From Caldifarciminota bacterium UBA5631 (GTDB lineage: Bacteria > Hydrothermota > Hydrothermia > UBA1063): a stretch of DNA of 64,000 bases. The stretch lies in contig DIJZ01000004.1 in assembly GCA_002421425.1 (NCBI GenBank), positions 12,256 through 76,255 on the forward strand, in the 5' to 3' direction. Position numbers and translations under genes: made by a program. Below the pieces are notes generated by a model, which searched no databases, was not told the DNA's origin, and saw only the letters and a list, made by a program, of their open reading frames with translations. Of the stretch, positions 35,065 through 43,921 are shown one piece after another. Every line of letters begins with the position of its first letter. Position 1 is the stretch's first letter.

Positions 35065-35084
35065 ACCTGAAAATTCAGGTTTTT
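35065..35084 (+). terminator. Weak possible terminator after the HAD phosphatase gene
   Basis: A 6-base stem ACCTGA/TCAGGT with a 4-base loop followed by TTTT. It lies about 190 bases after the HAD stop and overlaps the last codons of the opposing gene. The rest of the interval 34877-35064 shows nothing recognisable. Confidence 0.3.
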
Positions 35085-36298
35085 AACCTCTTTTTCTGTG
35101 CAGAAGGGAGAAGAATGTTATTCAAGATCAGTCTGTAACCCGGTGAATTTTTGTATTTTGCAACATCAGTAGGAGGGTCACCCACAAAATGCTGATAATC
35201 TTCTGGGTCATGCCCGCCCAGGAAACTGAAGAAGCCCTTTCCAAGCTCTCCGTAAATATACTTCACATACTCGGTATTTGGCAGATCACCCAGAATAACA
35301 ATGTCACCCTTCAATTTGCTTCTTCTGAAACCAGTATCCTGACCGAGAAATTCCTTAATTACTCTCGTATGATTTTGTGTAAGGATACCAGGAATCACAT
35401 CAACCTTCGCGGAGAATTCCCTCAGAAGGAAGTAAGAATCTTCTCCCCACTGGGCGACTTCCAGAGTCATGTCAACGTCAGAATGTTCATAGATATAGTA
35501 CTGCGAAAAAACCCTGAAATCCTTAAAAGCAAAGGTCTTTGAATAATCAAGCTTATTACTTGCCAGAGGATCAAAAGGTGTCCCATCAAAGGGAACATCA
35601 GCAATATCAACTCCTTCTGAGGCAAGGGAAATATCCAGAGTTATTGGTGCAGAACACATCGCAAAGAGATACTTACCTGAGGACACATATTCATACAATC
35701 TTTTCGCCACAGCTCGTTCCAGAGTAACAACGTTCGAAAATCCGAGCTTTCTCGCCAGTACTTGCTTGAATTCAACCTGCTTCTTATACCATTCGGTATT
35801 CCCGTAGTTAGCATAAAATTTCCCAAATTGTCCTGTAAAGTCTTCATGATGAAGGTGAACCCAATCAAATTCTTGAAGTTTCCCTCCTAAAATTTCTTCA
35901 TCGTAGATACGGGTGTAAGGAATCTGTGCATACTCCAGAACCATTATCACAGGATCATCCCAGGGTTCATAATATGGAGGAGCATAAACACCAATTTTGG
36001 GAGGGTTCTCGAGAATAATACTCTCCATATTCTTTTCTTTTGTTTGTTCCTTTATTGCAACCACCTCTTCTTCAGGGATTTCTTCGTAGGAAACTCCAGT
36101 GATCTTCAGGAGTTCCCTTGTAACATCAGCGTCCTCCAGCAGAAAGGAACCACCACGGTAATTTAGAATCCACTCTGCCTTTGATCCAGCGCGAAGAGAG
36201 TTGTAAACCACACCATAGGCCCGTAAATGGTCGAATTGGGATCTATCCATGGGAACCAGAATGTAGAACACATACAGTGCTTCAAGCAGAATTTTCAT
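35075..36298 (-). CDS. Conserved protein of the family labelled 'asparagine synthetase B' in Bacteroidetes; real function unknown
   Basis: A 407-residue protein with a hydrophobic N-terminus (about residues 1-15, possible signal peptide). It resembles, from memory, a conserved Bacteroidetes family whose members open with LIPMD..Q..HLKAYG and LNYRGGSFL; here these read LVPMDRSQFDHLRAYG and LNYRGGSFLLED. Other shared blocks are WVHLHHEDFTGQFGKFYA, FAMCSAP, SKTFAFKDF and GGHDPEDYQH. Databases often call these 'asparagine synthetase B', but neither the glutaminase Cys2 nor an SGGxDS ATP-binding loop is present. The AMCSA segment resembles a nucleophile elbow. ATG 36298 is chosen for its AAGGAAG site; the gene overlaps the serine dehydratase by 17 bases. 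Confidence 0.7.
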   Translation of the reverse strand: MKILLEALYVFYILVPMDRSQFDHLRAYGVVYNSLRAGSKAEWILNYRGGSFLLEDADVTRELLKITGVSYEEIPEEEVVAIKEQTKEKNMESIILENPPKIGVYAPPYYEPWDDPVIMVLEYAQIPYTRIYDEEILGGKLQEFDWVHLHHEDFTGQFGKFYANYGNTEWYKKQVEFKQVLARKLGFSNVVTLERAVAKRLYEYVSSGKYLFAMCSAPITLDISLASEGVDIADVPFDGTPFDPLASNKLDYSKTFAFKDFRVFSQYYIYEHSDVDMTLEVAQWGEDSYFLLREFSAKVDVIPGILTQNHTRVIKEFLGQDTGFRRSKLKGDIVILGDLPNTEYVKYIYGELGKGFFSFLGGHDPEDYQHFVGDPPTDVAKYKNSPGYRLILNNILLPSAQKKRLKT

Positions 36299-37505
36299 TC
36301 TTCTTCCTTTTCCTGTCTCTCCAGTGAAGTGCAAGACCTCCGCTTGCAGTTTCTTTGTAAGCTGACGGAAGATCTTTCCCTGTCTCCTTCATCGTATTTA
36401 CAACAGCATCAAAGGAAATCATATGCCGTCCGTCAGAAAGTAATGAATATGTGGCGCACTCAAGAGCTCTCAAAGCTGCCACTGCGTTTCGCTCAATACA
36501 GGGAATTTGAACATACCCGAGAACAGGGTCGCAGGTAAGCCCTAAATGATGCTCAATCCCCATCTCTGCAGCATATTCAATCTGGAATACGGTACCACCA
36601 AGAATTTGTGTTGCTGCAGCAGCCGCCATTGAGCAAGCAACTCCAACCTCTCCCTGGCAACCGACTTCAGCACCAGAAATGGAAGCATTCTCTCTGACAA
36701 GGGCACCAATCAAACCAGCAGTTGCTAAGCCTCTCAAGATCTTTTCTTCGGGGAGATGATACTCTTCCATTAGGAAGAACAGTACAGCGGGAAGAACGCC
36801 ACAGGATCCACAAGTTGGTGCAGTGACTATTAGTCCACCATCTGCATTCTCCTCCGACACTGCCAGTGCGTATGCAAATACCCGACCTTTTAAGCCTGCA
36901 ATCCTCGTTGAATTCACAGCCTTTATATAATATGACCACGCCTTTCTTGGTAGATGAAGTTCCCCCGGCAGTACACCTTCGCGGTTTAACCCTCTTTCCA
37001 CCGAGTCTTTCATCACATTCCACACTTCTCTCAGAAAGCCCCAGATTTCCTTACCCTCATAATCCTCAACGAATTCCCACAAACTTTTCCCGGTTTCCTC
37101 GGACCAATCCAGAATATCCTCCATTCGATTTAAAGGAAATACGTCTTCTTTAACAAAGAATTCTTTTTCAGTCTTCACAATACCGCCACCGACACTGTAA
37201 TACGTTTCCTGTCCCACCAGTTTGTTATCATTGTCAAACCCTTTAAATTCCATCGCATTTGGATGCAGGGGCAAAAATACATCGGGTTTGTTTAGAATTT
37301 CAATAACACCGGGGAAAGCCTTTTTCAGGGCATCATGGGTTAAATGACCTTTCCCTGTAGCTGCAAGGGTACCATAAAGAGTCACATTTAGTGATTTTAC
37401 GCGTGGAAATTCCTCCAGGAACCGTTGAAGCGCTCGGACGGGTCCCATTGTATGAGAAGATGAAGGCCCATGACCAATTTTAAATATCTGTCTTATGGAC
37501 TCCAT
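36282..37505 (-). CDS. sdaA: L-serine dehydratase (iron-sulfur type, single chain)
   Basis: Converts L-serine to pyruvate and ammonia, using a [4Fe-4S] cluster. The 407-residue chain starts MESIRQIFKIGHGPSSSHTMGP, the conserved beta-domain opening, and ATG 37505 has AAAGGAG 6 bases upstream; an upstream extension of 39 residues lacks support. The alpha domain has TAPTCGSCGVLPA, GAEVGCQGEVG and LGLTCDPVLG, providing the three cluster cysteines. It is oxygen-sensitive in known examples, which fits an anaerobe. It is the first gene of a two-gene unit with the 'AsnB-like' protein. Confidence 0.93.
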   Translation of the reverse strand: MESIRQIFKIGHGPSSSHTMGPVRALQRFLEEFPRVKSLNVTLYGTLAATGKGHLTHDALKKAFPGVIEILNKPDVFLPLHPNAMEFKGFDNDNKLVGQETYYSVGGGIVKTEKEFFVKEDVFPLNRMEDILDWSEETGKSLWEFVEDYEGKEIWGFLREVWNVMKDSVERGLNREGVLPGELHLPRKAWSYYIKAVNSTRIAGLKGRVFAYALAVSEENADGGLIVTAPTCGSCGVLPAVLFFLMEEYHLPEEKILRGLATAGLIGALVRENASISGAEVGCQGEVGVACSMAAAAATQILGGTVFQIEYAAEMGIEHHLGLTCDPVLGYVQIPCIERNAVAALRALECATYSLLSDGRHMISFDAVVNTMKETGKDLPSAYKETASGGLALHWRDRKRKKNENSA

Positions 37506-37538
37506 TCTTGCTCCTTTGAATTTTTCGATTTCCTCAAA

Positions 37539-37567
37539 ATTATACAACAAAGCGTAAGTTTTTTGAA
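37539..37567 (-). promoter_or_regulatory. Promoter of the sdaA unit
   Basis: Minus-strand -10 TATAAT (37539-37544) and -35 TTCAAA (37562-37567) with a 17-base spacer, leaving a leader of about 26 bases with a Shine-Dalgarno site. Confidence 0.6.
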
Positions 37568-37658
37568 TGTGCCGCTTTCTCGCCGTGCCATGTATTTCTG
37601 GGTCTCTTTGGTCTTTGAACAACCTCTGCCAAAACTACTGGGGGAATAACATCACCTT

Positions 37659-37687
37659 TTGACTTGACACAGCTCTTAAATTAAAAT
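37659..37687 (+). promoter_or_regulatory. Promoter of the marR-ABC operon
   Basis: A -35 TTGACT (37659-37664) and -10 TAAAAT (37682-37687) with a 17-base spacer. Immediately after lies TGTT-AGC-AACA (37688-37698), a short inverted repeat that might be part of a MarR operator. AGGAGG precedes the ATG by 6 bases. Confidence 0.6.
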
Positions 37688-37715
37688 TGTTAGCAACACG
37701 AACAGGAGGTTTATT

Positions 37716-38156
37716 ATGATTGAGAAAGATATTGAAAGGGTAATGAGGGAAGTATATGCACAGGTTACGAAAGAGGGAAGAACTGCTTTGAAAGAAATAA
37801 ACCTAACTCCCCCACAATTCAATCTGATGGTACATCTGTACTTCTGTGGTCCACTTAACCAGACAAATCTTGCAAAGGATCTTTACCTTGCAAAGAGTAC
37901 AATTTCGGGAATTGTAGAAAGACTCGAAAAAAGAAGGTTCGTTAAAAGAGCCAAAGTTGAAGCCGATAGAAGAAGCGAAATTGTTGTACTTACTCCTCAA
38001 GGCGAAGAAGTAATACAGAGAGTAATTGACAAAAGAGTAGAATTTCTCAGAAAGCTGATGCTGGATTTCACCGATGAAGAAAAGGAGAAGTTGCTTCAGT
38101 TTATTTCAAAGATGCGGGACAAACTGCCCGAATACGCTTCCAGCAAGAAATGCTAA
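37716..38156 (+). CDS. MarR family transcriptional regulator
   Basis: A 146-residue winged-helix regulator. The domain runs through LTPPQFNLMVHLYF, then LAKDLYLAKSTISGIVERLEKRRFVKRAK and the wing EADRRSEIVVLTPQG, with a C-terminal dimerisation helix. It heads an operon with a membrane protein and an ABC exporter pair, so it probably represses them and may respond to a compound they export. It overlaps the DUF401 gene by 7 bases. Confidence 0.92.
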   Translation: MIEKDIERVMREVYAQVTKEGRTALKEINLTPPQFNLMVHLYFCGPLNQTNLAKDLYLAKSTISGIVERLEKRRFVKRAKVEADRRSEIVVLTPQGEEVIQRVIDKRVEFLRKLMLDFTDEEKEKLLQFISKMRDKLPEYASSKKC

Positions 38157-39289
38157 AAAGCTCCAAAATCGTTGGCACTACATTCTTCATCTTCACTCTC
38201 GCTATTATTTTTAGCGTTCTTGGGAAATTTCAGGTAAGTAGCATACCAAAACTTTTTGACTACAGCTTCTTCAATCTCTTAACCCTCGTCATTTTAGTCC
38301 AGGCAGTAACGCAGACGTTCAAGGTAAACCAGTATGATAAAAAAGTGTTGAAGCTGGTCTCATCGATTTCAGGCGATATCAGATACTCCATGGTAGTTCC
38401 CCCGATAATCTTTGGGCTTCTTCCGATGCCCGCAGGAGCAATGCTTACAGCTGAACTCACCAGAACTGCAGGTGAAAGTCTGGGTGCCAGGAAAAAATGG
38501 ATTTTCTTCTTCAATTACTGGTTCAGGCATGTTTGTGAATTCTCCTGGCCTCTTTATGGCGCACTTATTTTAGCTGCGGGCATTGCTGGAATTCCACTCA
38601 AAAACTTTATTCTTGCGACCCTTCTATATTTCACCATCGCTGTAATAATTGGGCTTGTGCTAATTTTTGTAAAAGTAAAACCCAACGGAAACAAAGAAAG
38701 AATCAAAATTCAACCAAAGGAGATCCTTTTAAATCTCCTTTCTGCCTTAACGCCTGTCATTTTGATTATCGTTATGATCTTCCTGAAAATCGATTTGAAA
38801 TATTCCCTTCTGATTGTCCTGGCTCTCCTGTTTCTACTTGAAAAAACACGACTTTCAGACATACTCAAAACATTAAAACTGTCAGTTTTTTCGGACATTA
38901 CCCTGATCGTTTTGGTAGTTCTGCTCTTCAAAGGAATCGTAGAAAATACCGACACTCTCAACGCCTTCGCCCGCTTTCTAACTTCACATAAAGTTCCTCA
39001 AATCATACCAGTGATAATCCTCCCTATGATAATGGCATTCCTTACCGGCATTACATCAGCAGGAATTGGCTCCACAGCGCCAATTTTACAGGGCCTGTTT
39101 GCATTGAATCCCGCTTTCCCGTATCTCGCGTACATATCTGCCATTACAGGTGTGTTGATTTCACCTTTTCACCTCTGTTTTATAACCACAAAGGAATACT
39201 TCAAAGTTTCCTTTAAAGAAGTGTATGCTACGATAACGGTTCCAATATTACTTATTCAGCTTGTAGCAATCCTGAAGGCACTTTTATGA
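38150..39289 (+). CDS. DUF401 family integral membrane protein
   Basis: A 379-residue protein with about ten to eleven membrane helices. It matches the DUF401 family in general layout, notably MPAGAMLTAELTRTAGES after a hydrophobic segment and ITSAGIGSTAPILQGLF near the C-terminus. These re-entrant Gly/Ser-rich segments resemble ion or carboxylate transporters, so a transport role is likely but the substrate is unknown. It overlaps marR by 7 bases and the first ABC gene by 4 (ATGA). Confidence 0.75.
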   Translation: MLKSSKIVGTTFFIFTLAIIFSVLGKFQVSSIPKLFDYSFFNLLTLVILVQAVTQTFKVNQYDKKVLKLVSSISGDIRYSMVVPPIIFGLLPMPAGAMLTAELTRTAGESLGARKKWIFFFNYWFRHVCEFSWPLYGALILAAGIAGIPLKNFILATLLYFTIAVIIGLVLIFVKVKPNGNKERIKIQPKEILLNLLSALTPVILIIVMIFLKIDLKYSLLIVLALLFLLEKTRLSDILKTLKLSVFSDITLIVLVVLLFKGIVENTDTLNAFARFLTSHKVPQIIPVIILPMIMAFLTGITSAGIGSTAPILQGLFALNPAFPYLAYISAITGVLISPFHLCFITTKEYFKVSFKEVYATITVPILLIQLVAILKALL

Positions 39290-41013
39290 AAGGCATTCTC
39301 AAGAGACTCCTTAAGTACAAATGGTCAATTGTCCTTGGAATTTTGAGTCTACTAATCGTAGACGCTGCCCAGCTCATAATTCCACTTGTGGTAAGAAAGA
39401 GCATTAATCTCATCCAGTCGGGTCAGGCTACCATGAAAATCCTCGGAGTATACGCCCTATACATCCTCGGATTGACATTGGTAATCGCGATCCTGAGGTT
39501 CTTCTGGCGTTATTTTATTATGGGAACGGCGAGAAAAGTCGAACGAGATATACGGGAGGAGCTATATTATCACTTCATTAAACTCTCTGCGAGCTTCTTC
39601 AACAAAGAAAAGACAGGTGAACTGATGGCGCTCGTTACTAACGATACCGATGCCATCAGAATGGCGTCGGGAATGGGGCTGGTGCAAATTACTGATATTA
39701 TCGTCTATTCAACTTTTTCTCTGGCAATTATGTTCAAAATTTCTCCTCTACTCGCCCTCTACGCCCTCTTGCCACTCCCATTGATCAGTATTCTTATCTC
39801 TTTTTCCGGAAGACTTAACTACAAGTACTTTAAGGAGGTTCAAGAAACCTTCTCACACTTGACTGAAAAAATCAGGGAATCCATCACGGGAATAAAGGTG
39901 CTGAGAGGATTTTCCCAGACTGAGGGTCAGATTAGAGACATTGGTGTTACCAACGAAGTTTTCCTGAGGAAGAATATGAAACTTGCAAAAGTGTCAAGTC
40001 TTTTTGAACCTGCAATACAACTTGGAGCTACCTTATCCTTTGCGATATTGCTATTCTTTGGTGGCAGAAAAGTAATTCTTAACGAGATCTCCCTTGGAGA
40101 TTTTGTGGCCTTTTCAAGCTACCTCGGAATGATGATATGGCCAATGATTGCCATCGGCTTTATGGTAAATATTGTTCAGCGTGGTTCAGCTTCTATGGAT
40201 AGAATTGAAAGAGTCCTCCATATCGAGCCCGAAATCAAAAATTTGCCCACGACAAGAAGAATTGAAATTGAGGGGAATATTGAAGTCAAAAATCTGACAT
40301 TTTCCTACACACCTGACAGGCCAGTGCTTATGGATGTGAATTTCAGACTCAAAAAAGGGCAAAAACTCGGAATTATCGGAAGGACTGGTTCTGGAAAGAG
40401 TACGCTGTGTTACCTGATTCCGAGAATCTTTGATCCGCCTGAAGGTACAGTATTTATAGAGGATTCTGACGTAAAGTACCTTGACCTTGCTGAAATCAGA
40501 AAAGCGGTCAGCTTCGTTCCGCAGGAGAGCCTTTTGTTCTCCACAACCATCAGAGAAAATGTAAGTTACGGTAAAGAAAATGCCACCGAAGAAGAGATAA
40601 TAAGAGCTTTGCACCTCGCCGAAATATATGACGAAGTAATGACAATGCCGAAGGGTATCGATACTCTTGTTGGGGAGAGGGGCTTAACCCTTTCTGGCGG
40701 TCAGAAACAGCGCATTGCAATAGCGAGAGCTATTGTAAAAAATGCACCAATATTTATACTGGATGATGCATTATCCGCTGTGGACACCGAAACCGAAATT
40801 AGAATCCTGACCAATCTTTCAGAATTTCTGAGTAGCAAAACAACCCTTATTGTTTCCCACAGAGTATCTGCAGTAATGGATTGCGACGAAATCATCGTTC
40901 TTGAAGACGGTAAGATAGCCGACAGAGGCACCCACGAAGAGCTCCTGTCAAGAGAAGGGTTCTACAGACACATTTACGAACTCCAAAAACTGGAGGAAGG
41001 AATTGTTCGGTAG
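39286..41013 (+). CDS. Heterodimeric ABC exporter, subunit with degenerate catalytic site
   Basis: A 575-residue half-transporter: six membrane helices (about residues 10-310) and an ATP-binding domain with Walker A GRTGSGKST, signature LSGGQKQR and Walker B FILDDALSAVD. Asp494 stands where the catalytic Glu should be. Heterodimeric exporters such as TM287/TM288 and BmrCD have exactly this substitution in one partner. It overlaps the partner gene by 11 bases. The substrate is probably a drug-like or lipid-like compound. Confidence 0.92.
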   Translation: MKGILKRLLKYKWSIVLGILSLLIVDAAQLIIPLVVRKSINLIQSGQATMKILGVYALYILGLTLVIAILRFFWRYFIMGTARKVERDIREELYYHFIKLSASFFNKEKTGELMALVTNDTDAIRMASGMGLVQITDIIVYSTFSLAIMFKISPLLALYALLPLPLISILISFSGRLNYKYFKEVQETFSHLTEKIRESITGIKVLRGFSQTEGQIRDIGVTNEVFLRKNMKLAKVSSLFEPAIQLGATLSFAILLFFGGRKVILNEISLGDFVAFSSYLGMMIWPMIAIGFMVNIVQRGSASMDRIERVLHIEPEIKNLPTTRRIEIEGNIEVKNLTFSYTPDRPVLMDVNFRLKKGQKLGIIGRTGSGKSTLCYLIPRIFDPPEGTVFIEDSDVKYLDLAEIRKAVSFVPQESLLFSTTIRENVSYGKENATEEEIIRALHLAEIYDEVMTMPKGIDTLVGERGLTLSGGQKQRIAIARAIVKNAPIFILDDALSAVDTETEIRILTNLSEFLSSKTTLIVSHRVSAVMDCDEIIVLEDGKIADRGTHEELLSREGFYRHIYELQKLEEGIVR

Positions 41014-43078
41014 TCACGGCCCCGGAGAGCATTTAGAAACCACAGGGAAATTCTTTGATAGAAAAGTACTTCGCAGAACCCTCCATTTTGTGAATCCTTA
41101 CAAAGGGTTGGTTGCCCTCGCGTTTGTATTCTTGATGATTACGGCAGCTATACAGATCGTTATGCCAATAATTAACCGCAGAGCCATAGATTTCTACATT
41201 CTTCCATCCTACGTAGAACTCACGAGGCCTGATCTTGCTAAAGAGTACGACCTCGAAAAATACATAGTGCAACTTGAAGATGGAAAAACCCTGATCAAAA
41301 GGCCTGCTCTTTCCAGGGAAATCTCTGCTGAGCTTGAAAGAATGAATGCCTTTGGAGACATCCGTTTTTACATTACAAAGAAGACTATCCCGGGCAAGGA
41401 GCCTCTCTTTGTTAAAACCCTTGATGGCAGGTATGCCATAGAGCAAACAAAAATTAACATTCTGACGAAGCCCCACATCCTTGACTTAAGAAAGGAGGAC
41501 CTCAGAGAAGTTTACAAACTTGCACTTCTACTTGTAACAATTCTTGTAATCTCTTTCATATTCTCGTTTTTACAGGGATATACCCTTCAGTATGTTACCC
41601 AGAAGGTAATGTACGATATGCGAATTGCAATTTCCAGACACCTCCTAAACCTCCCGCTGTCCTATTTCGACAGAAATCCCACCGGACGACTTGTTACAAG
41701 GGCAACAAACGATGTAGCTGCAATTGCTGAAATGCTCAGTTCCGTTATTGTTTACCTCATAAAGGATTTCGTTGTCATAATTGGAGTAGTCGTTATTATG
41801 TTTAGAATGAACCTGAAATTAACTTTGCTGGTGCTTTCCATATCCCCTGCACTCCTTTTCGTTACAATTCTGTTCCGAGTGAAACTTCGTGATGCCTTTA
41901 GAAGAGTGCGCGCGAAACTCGCACAGCTAAACGCCTTCCTCCAGGAAAGCATCTCAGGAATAAGGGTAGTTCAAATCTTCAATCTGGAAAAAATCGTAAA
42001 AGGAAAATTTCAGACCCAAAACAAAGAGCTTTTTGATGCAAACATTCAACAACTGTATGTATTTGCAACCTTTAGACCAATTATTGATTTCCTTAGGGCT
42101 GTAACGGTGGGTCTTATTATCTGGATCGGTGGCGGAGAAGTAATAAGAAATATGTTAACCTTCGGATCTCTCATCGCGTTCCTTTCTTACATAGATATGC
42201 TCTTCCAGCCAATAATTGAATTCTCTGAAAAGTACAACATTATGCAGTCTGCTATGGCTGCCGGCGATAGAATTTTTGAACTCCTTGATGAACCCACGGA
42301 GCCAAAAGGAAGAGGACTAAGAAAAGAAATTAGCGGAAAAGTTGAATTCAGGAATGTGTGGTTCTCTTACAACACAGACACGTGGGTTTTGAAAGATATC
42401 AGTTTTGTTGTAAATCCCGGAGAAACTCTTGCCATCGTGGGCCCCACTGGGGCAGGGAAAACCTCTTTAATTTCAACAATCTTTGGATTTTACCCTTACC
42501 AGAAGGGTCAAATTCTAATCGATGACATCCCATTAGAAGAATACGATCTTGAGCATTTGCGCTCTCAGATGGGCCTTGTGCTACAGGATGTATTTATCTT
42601 TTCCGGAGAATTAAAGAAAAACATAAGGCTGTATAGAGAGGACATTTCAGACAAGGAAATTGAGGAAGCAGCGCGAAATGTATACGTGCAACACTTCGCT
42701 CAGAAACTTCAAAATGGATATGAAACCCTTCTGGGAGAAAGGGGAGCATCCCTTTCCGTTGGCGAAAGGCAGCTTTTGTCCTTTGCAAGAGCTCTTGCTT
42801 TCAATCCGAGAATTCTTGTCCTTGACGAAGCAACAGCAAATGTAGATTCCTATACTGAGAAGTTAATACAGCAGGCAATAAGGAAGGTATTAAAAGGAAG
42901 AACTTCCATCGTGATTGCACACAGGCTCTCAACCATAAAAGATGCAGACAAAATCATCGTAGTGTACGATGGAAAAATTGTTGAAGAAGGAACCCACGAT
43001 TCACTCATCAAGAGGAAAGGAATGTATTACCATCTTTACATACTACAATTTGCAAGGAGTGAGACCGGTGGATTATAA
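41003..43078 (+). CDS. Heterodimeric ABC exporter, partner subunit with extracytoplasmic insertion
   Basis: A 691-residue half-transporter. Between the first and second membrane helices it has an insertion of about 110 residues (roughly 60-165), predicted to lie outside the membrane. The ATP-binding domain has Walker A GPTGAGKTS and Walker B ILVLDEATANVD with the catalytic Glu intact, but a non-canonical signature LSVGE (residues 584-588) instead of LSGGQ. Together with the Glu-to-Asp change in the partner, this gives one consensus and one degenerate ATP site, as in TM287/TM288. The start is TTG after GGAGGAAGG. Confidence 0.9.
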   Translation: MFGSHGPGEHLETTGKFFDRKVLRRTLHFVNPYKGLVALAFVFLMITAAIQIVMPIINRRAIDFYILPSYVELTRPDLAKEYDLEKYIVQLEDGKTLIKRPALSREISAELERMNAFGDIRFYITKKTIPGKEPLFVKTLDGRYAIEQTKINILTKPHILDLRKEDLREVYKLALLLVTILVISFIFSFLQGYTLQYVTQKVMYDMRIAISRHLLNLPLSYFDRNPTGRLVTRATNDVAAIAEMLSSVIVYLIKDFVVIIGVVVIMFRMNLKLTLLVLSISPALLFVTILFRVKLRDAFRRVRAKLAQLNAFLQESISGIRVVQIFNLEKIVKGKFQTQNKELFDANIQQLYVFATFRPIIDFLRAVTVGLIIWIGGGEVIRNMLTFGSLIAFLSYIDMLFQPIIEFSEKYNIMQSAMAAGDRIFELLDEPTEPKGRGLRKEISGKVEFRNVWFSYNTDTWVLKDISFVVNPGETLAIVGPTGAGKTSLISTIFGFYPYQKGQILIDDIPLEEYDLEHLRSQMGLVLQDVFIFSGELKKNIRLYREDISDKEIEEAARNVYVQHFAQKLQNGYETLLGERGASLSVGERQLLSFARALAFNPRILVLDEATANVDSYTEKLIQQAIRKVLKGRTSIVIAHRLSTIKDADKIIVVYDGKIVEEGTHDSLIKRKGMYYHLYILQFARSETGGL

Positions 43079-43883
43079 GAGAAAAAATTACAGAGGAGTG
43101 GCTCTGACTATAGCAGGTAGCGATTCGAGCGGGGGGGCGGGAATTCAGGCTGACTTAAAAACTTTCGAGGCCTTCGATGTATATGGAATGAGCGTGATTA
43201 CTGCCCTCACGGCACAGAACACCTACTCCGTTTCCGGAATATTTCCCGTAAGTCCGGATTTCGTTGAACTTCAGATCGAGGCTATTTTTAATGATATAAT
43301 CCCCGATGCCATTAAAACTGGCATGTTATTAAACGCTCCAATAATAGAATCCGTGGCAAGAGCCATTAAGAAGTATCAGGTGGAAAAACTTGTCGTGGAC
43401 CCTGTTATGGTTTCAAAAAGTGGTGCAAGACTCCTGGAGGAAGATGCAATTGAAGCACTTCTGAATAATCTATTACCAATATCCTTTCTAATTACTCCAA
43501 ATGTGTTTGAAGCTCAAATAATTTCAAAAATGGAAATTAAAACCCATAGAGATCTTATCAAAGCAGGAACTGAGATTCTGAAAAAGGGTCCGAAATGGGT
43601 TCTAATGAAGGGTGGACACATAGAAGGAAAGGATGCTATAGATATATTGGTGAGCAGGGATGGAGCGTGGGAGTTTAGGGGAAAACGAATCTCTACACAG
43701 CACGACCACGGAACTGGTTGTACTATTTCCGCTGCTATTACTGCACTTCTTGCAATGGGCAAAGAAGTCCCCGAAACAGTCAGCATCGCAAAAAAGTATA
43801 TTCAAGAAGCAATCAAAGAGGCACCCCACCTCGGAAAAGGTCATGGACCTTTGCGCCATAAAATAAGTCTGAACCTTGACTGA
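43068..43883 (+). CDS. thiD: Hydroxymethylpyrimidine/phosphomethylpyrimidine kinase
   Basis: Phosphorylates HMP and HMP-P in thiamine pyrophosphate synthesis. The 271-residue ribokinase-fold protein contains the diagnostic TIAGSDSSGGAGIQADLKT, GMSVITALTAQNT, VDPVMVSKSG and the anion-hole motif HDHGTGCTISAAI. The start is GTG 43068 with AAGGAG 8 bases upstream; an earlier in-frame ATG lies within the ABC gene. It overlaps that gene by 11 bases. No other thiamine gene is nearby, so salvage is possible. Confidence 0.93.
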   Translation: MDYKRKNYRGVALTIAGSDSSGGAGIQADLKTFEAFDVYGMSVITALTAQNTYSVSGIFPVSPDFVELQIEAIFNDIIPDAIKTGMLLNAPIIESVARAIKKYQVEKLVVDPVMVSKSGARLLEEDAIEALLNNLLPISFLITPNVFEAQIISKMEIKTHRDLIKAGTEILKKGPKWVLMKGGHIEGKDAIDILVSRDGAWEFRGKRISTQHDHGTGCTISAAITALLAMGKEVPETVSIAKKYIQEAIKEAPHLGKGHGPLRHKISLNLD

Positions 43884-43904
43884 ACAGCTACAAAAGATTA
43901 AACT
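43876..43904 (+). promoter_or_regulatory. Promoter of the oxidative-stress operon
   Basis: A -35 TTGACT (43876-43881) and -10 TAAACT (43899-43904) with a 17-base spacer, starting inside the thiD stop. The predicted leader is about 10 bases with AAGG before ATG 43922. Confidence 0.55.
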
Positions 43905-43921
43905 TATTCCAAGGTTTTATA

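Noticed and set aside
36499..37023. Overlapping open frames inside sdaA
   Set aside because: Off-frame shadows of a complete serine dehydratase gene.
37688..37698. MarR operator
   Set aside because: The inverted repeat has only 4-base arms, so it is mentioned with the promoter but not listed as a site.
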